Shown here piece after piece: positions 1-4,449 of a stretch of 5,896 nucleotides of DNA. The notes below the pieces were generated by a model. The model saw only the letters and a program-made list of their open reading frames with translations. It did no database searches and had not been told where the DNA came from. The translations under genes and the position numbers were made by a program. This stretch comes from Desulfuromonadales bacterium (GTDB taxonomy: Bacteria; Desulfobacterota; Desulfuromonadia; Desulfuromonadales; BM103): assembly GCA_029859485.1 (NCBI GenBank), contig JAOUDB010000177.1:1-5896 (forward strand), written 5' to 3'. Each line of letters opens with the position of its first letter. Position 1 is the stretch's first letter.

Positions 1-59
1 CCGTGCAGCGCCTGGATATTGCCGTACTTGACTTCGAGATTTTCAACTTGCAGCAGCAT
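1..59 (-). CDS. livF: LivF, branched-chain amino acid ABC transporter ATP-binding protein (5' fragment)
   Basis: Only the first 19 codons and two further bases are in the window; the gene runs off the left edge. The translation begins MLLQVENLEVKYGNIQALH, the usual opening of LivF: a first beta strand followed by the aromatic A-loop tyrosine (Y12) that stacks on the adenine of ATP. The Walker motifs lie outside. LivF is known to pair with LivG as the second cytoplasmic ATPase of the LIV/HAAT importer. Its ATG shares one base with the livG stop (TGATG), which implies translational coupling. A GGGAG lies about 13 bases upstream inside livG, rather far for a good ribosome site, so reinitiation after livG is likely. 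The identification rests on the short N-terminus plus gene order. Confidence 0.88.
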   Translation of the reverse strand, partial: MLLQVENLEVKYGNIQALH

Positions 60-856
60 CAGATTACATCATCTCCCAGATATGCGGTGATAACCGCGGG
101 ATGGTTGCGAATTTCTTCCGGTGTGCCTTCGGCGATTGTCTGGCCGAAGTCGATGACCTTGATATGGCTGCAAAGCTCCATGACCACGTCCATGTGGTGT
201 TCGATCATCCAGATGCTGACATCGAAATTTTCGTAAATCCAGCGTATCAGCCGGATCAGATCTTTGACATCATGCGAATTGAGGCCGGCAGCTGGCTCGT
301 CGAGCAGCAGTAGTTTCGGATGGGTCGACAAAGCGCGGGCTATCTCCAACTTGCGCTGGGTGCCGTAAGGCAGGTTCTTCGGAAACTCATTTTTAAAGCG
401 TTGCAGATCAAACACCTCAAGCAGCTTTTGCGCTTCCTGTTCGATTTCTTCTTCCCGCTGCTTATATCGTTTGGTGCGGATTACACTGTGGAAGAAGCCA
501 TAACCGAGCCAGTAATGCTGGGCGACGCGGATGTTGTCGAGCACTGTCATGTCGTTCCAGAGTCGAATGTTCTGGAAGGTGCGGGCAATGCCGAGCGCGG
601 TCACTTTATGCGGTTTGAGGCCAGCCGTTGGTTTGCCGCCAACCAGGATTTTTCCCTCAGTCGGCTGGTAGAAGCCACTGGCCAGGTTGAAGACCGTGGT
701 CTTGCCGGCGCCGTTGGGGCCGATCAATCCAGTCAGTTTCCCCGGCATCAATTTGACATTAAAATTGTCAACCGCGGTCAGGCCGCCGAAGCGTTGCGTC
801 AGCCCGTTGATTTCGAGGACCGGCGCATTATCTGTCTGTACTTGTGTCTGTGCCAT
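59..856 (-). CDS. livG: LivG, branched-chain amino acid ABC transporter ATP-binding protein
   Basis: A 265-residue ABC ATPase that would sit on the cytoplasmic face of the LivH/LivM permease and hydrolyse ATP to drive amino acid import. Visible motifs in order: A-loop region with F23 (QRFGGLTAV), Walker A GPNGAGKTT at 46-54, Q-loop glutamine Q95 in ARTFQNIRLW, signature region LPYGTQRKLEIARA at 162-175, Walker B LLLLDEP at 182-188 with catalytic E187, D-loop AAGLN at 189-193, and H-loop H220 in MIEHHMD. The ARTFQNIRLW motif, the insertion of basic and acidic residues around 120-145, and the C-terminal GTPEEIRNHPAVITAYLG are typical of the LivG family (HAAT-type BCA ATPase C-terminal region), and the length is close to the family norm. 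The ATG overlaps the livM stop by one base (TAATG), with AGG eight bases upstream as a weak ribosome site. Every catalytic motif is intact, so the protein should be active. Confidence 0.96.
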   Translation of the reverse strand: MAQTQVQTDNAPVLEINGLTQRFGGLTAVDNFNVKLMPGKLTGLIGPNGAGKTTVFNLASGFYQPTEGKILVGGKPTAGLKPHKVTALGIARTFQNIRLWNDMTVLDNIRVAQHYWLGYGFFHSVIRTKRYKQREEEIEQEAQKLLEVFDLQRFKNEFPKNLPYGTQRKLEIARALSTHPKLLLLDEPAAGLNSHDVKDLIRLIRWIYENFDVSIWMIEHHMDVVMELCSHIKVIDFGQTIAEGTPEEIRNHPAVITAYLGDDVI

Positions 857-1926
857 TATTTAAACCTGTAAAATTTCTTCAACTTGGGGAAGACATCTCC
901 CAATTCCCGGTTGCCCATGATTCCTTCGGGGCGAAACTGCATGACAATGATCAGCATCAGCGGGATCATGACCCATTTGATGACGCCTGCCGAGGGTTCC
1001 CAGTCGGGAAACATAAAGGTGACAGGTGAGAGCAGGCCGTCGATGATTGCCTGGGAGCGGAGCACTTCCAGCAAACCGGTGAAGATGATGGCGGAAATGA
1101 CAGCGCCAGAGAGAGACCCCATGCCGCCAAGATAGACCATGACCAACGCCTCGGTCGATTTGAGAATGTTGAAGGACTGCGGATTCACGTAGCCGATGAT
1201 GTGTGCGTAAAGTCCACCAGCGCATCCTGCCAGCCCGGCAGCGACCATAAAGTTAATGATTTTGATCTTGTTTGTGTTGACGCTCATGATCTCGGCCGCC
1301 ACCTCGTCCTGGCAGATGGCGTTGACCCCTTTGCCGTATGTGGAGGAGATGAAGCGCCGGATCACCCAGACCGTGAAGATGGTGAAATTGATGACCCAGA
1401 AAAGCATCCATGGACCATCGAAGATGTCGATCATCGCCCATGTGGTATCTTTCATCCCCTGAAAACCGCGCGAACCGCCGACGAAGTCCAGATTCTCTAT
1501 GGCCGAGATGATCATGTAGTTGACGGCAATGGAGATGATCGCCAGGTAGTCGTCGCGGGTCTTGAAGGATGGCACCGACACCAACAGCGAGGAGACGGCA
1601 GCCACCGCACCGCCGATCAGCAGGATGATGGGGAAAACGATCAGTACTGAGGCCGCCGGCAGCAGAGGTTCTCCGAACTTAGTGCCGAAGCAGAACACCG
1701 ACAGGATCGAGGAAATATAGGCACCTATGCACATGAAAGCCGCGTGTCCACAAGTGAATTCGCCCATGTTGCCGTTGACCAGGTTCAGGCTGGTGGACAT
1801 CATGATGTTGATGCCGATGGTCATGATGACAATTTGGATGTAGCCGTCGATGATGCTGAAATGAGCGGCGAACAGGAGCCCGATAGCGAAGACGACCAGC
1901 AGCATGTTGAGAGAGTATTTTTTCAT
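856..1926 (-). CDS. livM: LivM, branched-chain amino acid ABC transporter permease
   Basis: Inner-membrane permease subunit, 356 residues from the preferred ATG. It is very hydrophobic, with segments around 7-26, 30-50, 62-80, 91-118, 127-143, 172-190, 222-246, 259-289 and 315-330. Family signatures are NLVNGNMGEFTCGHAAFMCIG (48-68, compare the usual NLLxGxxGxxSLGHAAFF), DDYLAI at 125-130, the EAA-like cytoplasmic loop VNAICQDEVAAEIMSVNTNK (201-220) that contacts the ATPase, GLAGCAGGLYAHIIGYVNP (231-249) and the closing FRPEGIMGNREL (331-342). An in-frame TTG exists at 1941, but it overlaps the Shine-Dalgarno GGGAG (1935-1939). The ATG at 1926 lies eight bases after that site and begins MKKYSLN, so I place the start there. 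It follows livH by 16 bases and overlaps livG by one. LivH and LivM form the heterodimeric channel. Confidence 0.94.
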   Translation of the reverse strand: MKKYSLNMLLVVFAIGLLFAAHFSIIDGYIQIVIMTIGINIMMSTSLNLVNGNMGEFTCGHAAFMCIGAYISSILSVFCFGTKFGEPLLPAASVLIVFPIILLIGGAVAAVSSLLVSVPSFKTRDDYLAIISIAVNYMIISAIENLDFVGGSRGFQGMKDTTWAMIDIFDGPWMLFWVINFTIFTVWVIRRFISSTYGKGVNAICQDEVAAEIMSVNTNKIKIINFMVAAGLAGCAGGLYAHIIGYVNPQSFNILKSTEALVMVYLGGMGSLSGAVISAIIFTGLLEVLRSQAIIDGLLSPVTFMFPDWEPSAGVIKWVMIPLMLIIVMQFRPEGIMGNRELGDVFPKLKKFYRFK

Positions 1927-1934
1927 ATCTTTAT

Positions 1935-1939
1935 CTCCC
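1935..1939 (-). promoter_or_regulatory. Shine-Dalgarno site of livM (decides the ATG at 1926)
   Basis: GGGAG on the minus strand, eight bases before the ATG at 1926, in the 16-base gap after the livH stop. The upstream in-frame TTG at 1941 overlaps this site and has no good site of its own. Confidence 0.78.
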
Positions 1940-1942
1940 AAC

Positions 1943-2854
1943 CTATATCTTGGTTGACTGCGGAATGCCGAACAGCCCGGAGGGCTTTATCCACAGAATC
2001 AGCAGCAGGATGGTGAAGGCGAACAGGTCCCGGTAGGTCGAGGGGAAGACCGAGACCACGCCCACCTCGATGAAGCCGAGCAGGAAGCCGCCGACAAACG
2101 CCCCCTTGATGTCACCGATGCCGCCAACCACTGCGGCGATAAAAGCCTTCCAGCCGATCAGCATTCCCATAAACGGCTCTAGAACCGGATAGCTCATGGC
2201 GAACAGTAGTCCGGCCAGACCGGCAAACCCTGAGCCGAGAACAAAGGTGACGACGATGATGTTGTCGACGGGAATGCCCATTAGCGGGATGGCAAACTTG
2301 TCATATGAGATGGCGCGCATTGCCATCCCGACCCGCGTACGGGTCACCACCCACTGCAGAAACAGGAAAACCAGAATAGCGGTCACAATCACCATGACCT
2401 TCAGGTTGGTCAGGGTGATGCCGCCAATATTCCAAATCTGTTTTTCAACCAGTTCGGGAAACTTCAAACGGCTTGCACCAAGCATGGCCAGGTTCGAGTA
2501 CTCAAGGACCAGACCGCACATCAGTGCAGTGATGACCACGTAGAGCCGGTGTGCGCCTTTGCGCCGCAGGGGCCGGTAGGCGATCCGTTCCAGGGTCACG
2601 CCAACGAGCGAGGTCAAAACCATGGTCAGGGGCACAGTGATGACGAAGGCCATGATCGGTGAGAGCCCGGCGATCGGGCCGATCAGGAAACTGGCCACGA
2701 AAAAGGAGATGTAGGCTCCGACCATGAAAATATCGCCATGGGCGAAGTTGATCAGGCGCAGCACCCCGTAGACCAGGGTGTATCCCAGGGCAATGAGAGC
2801 ATAAAAGCTCCCCCACTGCAGGGCGTTCAAAACATTTTGAATAATGAAATCCAC
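1943..2854 (-). CDS. livH: LivH, branched-chain amino acid ABC transporter permease
   Basis: Inner-membrane permease subunit, 303 residues, partner of LivM. The N-terminus LQWGSFYALIALGYTLVYGV (12-31) and NFAHGDIFMVGAY (36-48) are hallmark LivH sequences. Further markers are ERIAYRPLRR (89-98), the ATPase-coupling loop from TRVGMAMRAISYD (173-185) through the invariant-type MGIPVD (192-197), GLAGLLFAM (212-220), GWKAFIAAVVGGIGDIKGAF (234-253) and the C-terminal KPSGLFG (290-296). About eight hydrophobic helices are visible. The start is GTG at 2854, supported by AAGGAAG at 2864-2870 nine bases upstream and by alignment with the expected LivH N-terminus; no better ATG precedes it. The gene lies 209 bases after livK, separated by a terminator, and is followed 16 bases later by livM. 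It may be transcribed by read-through from livK and perhaps also from a weak local promoter. Confidence 0.95.
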   Translation of the reverse strand: MDFIIQNVLNALQWGSFYALIALGYTLVYGVLRLINFAHGDIFMVGAYISFFVASFLIGPIAGLSPIMAFVITVPLTMVLTSLVGVTLERIAYRPLRRKGAHRLYVVITALMCGLVLEYSNLAMLGASRLKFPELVEKQIWNIGGITLTNLKVMVIVTAILVFLFLQWVVTRTRVGMAMRAISYDKFAIPLMGIPVDNIIVVTFVLGSGFAGLAGLLFAMSYPVLEPFMGMLIGWKAFIAAVVGGIGDIKGAFVGGFLLGFIEVGVVSVFPSTYRDLFAFTILLLILWIKPSGLFGIPQSTKI

Positions 2855-2863
2855 GAGACACTA

Positions 2864-2870
2864 CTTCCTT
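2864..2870 (-). promoter_or_regulatory. Shine-Dalgarno site of livH (supports GTG start)
   Basis: AAGGAAG on the minus strand ends nine bases before the GTG at 2854. Together with the typical LivH N-terminus this supports the non-ATG start. Confidence 0.72.
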
Positions 2871-2933
2871 GAAATAATTATTGCGGGTGTTGCAAAGCGC
2901 GCGAGCTGTGCAGTTGTTTTTCTTCGGCGCTCT

Positions 2934-2962
2934 ACTTTAGTCTTTTTTTGTGAATGCATCAA
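2934..2962 (-). promoter_or_regulatory. Possible weak promoter upstream of livH
   Basis: On the minus strand TTGATG (2962-2957) and TAAAGT (2939-2934) are separated by exactly 17 bases containing an A7 tract. Each hexamer matches four of six consensus bases. It lies downstream of the livK terminator, with a predicted start near 2927 and a leader of about 72 bases to livH. It could supply separate transcription of livHMGF, but matches of this quality arise by chance. Confidence 0.33.
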
Positions 2963-3004
2963 TCGTTGATTTTCTGGTCTTTGATGATGAACTCGGGATT
3001 GGAT

Positions 3005-3041
3005 AAAAAAGGACGGGGGCCCGCGGACCCCCGTCCTTTTT
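3005..3041 (-). terminator. Strong intrinsic terminator between livK and livH
   Basis: The arms GGACGGGGG (3011-3019) and CCCCCGTCC (3028-3036) pair perfectly over nine bases around an eight-base loop. The stem is flanked by A6 (3005-3010) and T5 (3037-3041), so in minus-strand transcripts the hairpin is followed by a run of six U. It begins 22 bases after the livK stop. The A/T flanks make it formally bidirectional, but there is no plus-strand gene to serve. It probably ends most livK transcripts while some read-through reaches livHMGF. Confidence 0.9.
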
Positions 3042-3063
3042 CCTGCTTAATGTGTTTAGCTTG

Positions 3064-4224
3064 TTATGGGCAGACAGACTCCTCGAAGACAAAGGTTCCC
3101 TCGTCAGAGACTTTAACGATAACAGCGCACTTGATCGGGTCGCCCTGCTCATTAAACTTGGACGAGCCGGTGACGCCGTCAAAAGATTTGATGGCAGCCA
3201 GTCCGTCACGGATGGCTTTGCGCATCTTGCGCGGGTTGGAGTCGACCATGCCGGCGTTCTTGATCCCTTCGAGCATCAGACCGATGGAATCCCAGGTCAG
3301 GGCGGCGTAGTCAGCCGGCTCTGAGCCGTACTTTTCGGTGTAGCGATCGATGAAAACCTTGGTCGCACCCTTGGCTCCGGCTGCAGCATAATGGGTTGAG
3401 AAGTACTGACCGTTGCACTGCTCGCCACAGAGTTTGACCAGGTCCGGGGTACCCCAGGCGTCGGAACCCATGAAGGGACCCTTGTAGCCGAGATCACGCG
3501 CCTGCGGGATGATCAGGGCGACCTGGTTGTAGTTTTCCGGAACAAAGATGAAATCAGGCTTGGCGGCGATGATGGTGGTCAACTGGGCTGAGAAATCCTG
3601 GTCCTTGGTGCCATTCGACTCGTAGGCGACGACCGGGCCGAGCCCCTTGGCTTCCCAGGCAGCTTTAAATACTTCTGCCAGGCCGACAGAATAGTCGTTG
3701 GCGACGTCGAAGAGCACTGCTGCGGTTTTGGCACCGAATTTCTTGGCCGCAAAGTCAGCAACGACTGGTCCCTGGAAGGGGTCGAGGAAGGCGGCGCGGA
3801 AAACCCAGGGACGATCCAGCGTGGTATTCGGATTGGTCGACCAGGGACTGATCATCGGCACGCGGTTTTCGTTAGCGGTACCGCCGCCAGGGACTGCCTG
3901 CTTGGAAGAGTTGGGGCCGATAATCGCCACGACCTGTTCCTGTTCGATCAGTTTGAGGGCAGCGTTGACTGCCGAGTCGGCTTTAGACTCGTTGTCCATG
4001 TAGATGAACTCAAGCATGTACTTCTTGCCGCCAACCTCAAGACCTCCGGCGCCGTTGATATCGGCAAGGTACATTTCAGCGGCGTTTTTGGAGCCTTCCC
4101 CAACTTCGGGGATGTCCCCGGTCATCGGGATGTTGAAGCCGATCTTGATGGTGTCGGCTGCCAAGGCGGGAGTCGCAAGCAGTGCGACCAGGGACAATAC
4201 TACAAGTAGTTTCAGCTTTTTCAT
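3064..4224 (-). CDS. livK: LivK-type periplasmic branched-chain amino acid binding protein
   Basis: A 386-residue substrate-binding protein of the type I periplasmic binding fold (Peripla_BP_6 / Leu-Ile-Val family). Residues 1-22 form a Sec signal peptide: KK at 2-3, hydrophobic core about 6-17, and ALA before the likely cut ahead of A23-D24. No lipobox cysteine is seen, so a soluble periplasmic protein is expected. The mature part opens IKIGFNIPMTGDIPEVG (26-42), followed by the family landmarks VVAIIGPNSSKQAV (98-111), VPMISPWSTNP (122-132), NDYSVGLAEVFK (176-187), DFIFVPENYNQVA (224-236), GPFMGSDAWG (249-258) and ALTWDSIGLM (308-317). By comparison with LivJ, S106-S107, S126, Y178 and D255 are probable pocket positions (inference). 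Four cysteines occur, C266/C270 and C366/C385. The start is chosen at the ATG at 4224 because GGAGG lies six bases upstream; a longer in-frame extension to 4284 would put a charged segment ahead of the signal peptide. Exact substrate, Leu/Ile/Val or another amino acid, cannot be read from sequence. Confidence 0.94.
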   Translation of the reverse strand: MKKLKLLVVLSLVALLATPALAADTIKIGFNIPMTGDIPEVGEGSKNAAEMYLADINGAGGLEVGGKKYMLEFIYMDNESKADSAVNAALKLIEQEQVVAIIGPNSSKQAVPGGGTANENRVPMISPWSTNPNTTLDRPWVFRAAFLDPFQGPVVADFAAKKFGAKTAAVLFDVANDYSVGLAEVFKAAWEAKGLGPVVAYESNGTKDQDFSAQLTTIIAAKPDFIFVPENYNQVALIIPQARDLGYKGPFMGSDAWGTPDLVKLCGEQCNGQYFSTHYAAAGAKGATKVFIDRYTEKYGSEPADYAALTWDSIGLMLEGIKNAGMVDSNPRKMRKAIRDGLAAIKSFDGVTGSSKFNEQGDPIKCAVIVKVSDEGTFVFEESVCP

Positions 4225-4230
4225 CTGTCT

Positions 4231-4235
4231 CCTCC
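4231..4235 (-). promoter_or_regulatory. Shine-Dalgarno site of livK
   Basis: GGAGG on the minus strand, six bases before the ATG at 4224. This strong site decides the livK start against the longer in-frame extension to 4284 and agrees with the signal peptide that begins MKKLK. Confidence 0.88.
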
Positions 4236-4252
4236 ACGGGTAAAAATGAGCA

Positions 4253-4307
4253 ACAAATGTCATGTGCCACGGGATGTGGAACATCTACGGTAATTAATAT
4301 CATTTGT
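4253..4307 (-). other. Inverted repeats in the livK leader
   Basis: Within the predicted untranslated leader, CATTTGT (plus strand 4301-4307) can pair with ACAAATG (4253-4259) over seven bases. The enclosed loop contains a perfect five-base hairpin, GATGT and ACATC (4273-4277 and 4281-4285) around GGA. A seven-base direct repeat CCACGGG also lies at 4267-4273 and 4234-4240, the latter overlapping the livK ribosome-binding region. This could shape leader structure or mRNA stability. I do not recognise a known riboswitch, and short repeats like these can be accidental. Confidence 0.25.
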
Positions 4308-4327
4308 CCAGTAAAACTAGACGTTTA

Positions 4328-4356
4328 AGTACACCAGTACAACACCGTTTTGTCAA
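4328..4356 (-). promoter_or_regulatory. Predicted sigma70-type promoter of livK
   Basis: On the minus strand there is a perfect -35 hexamer TTGACA (4356-4351), a 17-base spacer, and the -10 hexamer TGTACT (4333-4328; four of six consensus bases). The last three spacer bases are TGG, giving the TGn of an extended -10. Transcription would begin near 4321, leaving a leader of about 97 bases before livK. The hexamer match, ideal spacing and position in the gap directly upstream of livK make this the best promoter in the window. Start site and strength are inferred. Confidence 0.72.
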
Positions 4357-4361
4357 GTCTA

Positions 4362-4411
4362 TTCGCTAAGTCTATTCGCTAATTTTTGTCTTCACTAATT
4401 TTCTTCGCTAA
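4362..4411 (-). repeat. Array of four TTAGCGAA-like octamers upstream of the livK promoter
   Basis: Read on the minus strand, TTAGCGAA occurs at 4411-4404, 4382-4375 and 4369-4362, and the variant TTAGTGAA at 4398-4391. Starts are spaced 13, 16 and 13 bases apart. The two copies nearest the promoter belong to a perfect 13-base tandem duplication (AAGTCTATTCGCT on the plus strand, 4355-4367 and 4368-4380). A-rich stretches separate the outer copies. The array ends five bases before the -35 box, so it could be a transcription-factor site cluster or an AT-rich UP-like element. No regulator can be assigned. Confidence 0.6.
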
Positions 4412-4449
4412 TTTTATCGAGGTTTATGGCTGCTCGATCAGTTTTGGAT

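Noticed and set aside
320..871. A 183-codon open frame on the plus strand opposite livG
   Set aside because: It lies wholly antisense to livG, which has every ABC ATPase motif intact. It has no recognisable domain and no convincing ribosome site, so it is a mirror frame.
1201..1650. A 149-codon open frame on the plus strand opposite livM
   Set aside because: The translation is rich in Asp and His, as expected from the complement of a hydrophobic membrane-protein gene. No start signal or domain supports it.
1927..1941. A TTG start for livM at 1941
   Set aside because: The TTG overlaps the GGGAG ribosome site that serves the ATG at 1926; the ATG start gives a typical LivM N-terminus.
2855..3063. 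A small gene in the livK-livH gap
   Set aside because: The one sizeable minus-strand frame reaching here (3209-2937) runs out of frame through livK and across the terminator hairpin. Nothing in the gap itself has a start with a ribosome site.
4225..4284. A 20-residue N-terminal extension of LivK starting at 4284
   Set aside because: It would bury the Sec signal peptide behind a charged stretch and lacks a ribosome site, whereas the ATG at 4224 has GGAGG at ideal distance.
4416..4438. Inverted repeat ATCGAG / CTCGAT after the exonuclease-fusion gene as a terminator
   Set aside because: The stem is only six bases with an 11-base loop, and no U tract follows it on the minus strand. It is too weak to call; I see no clear terminator for that gene.
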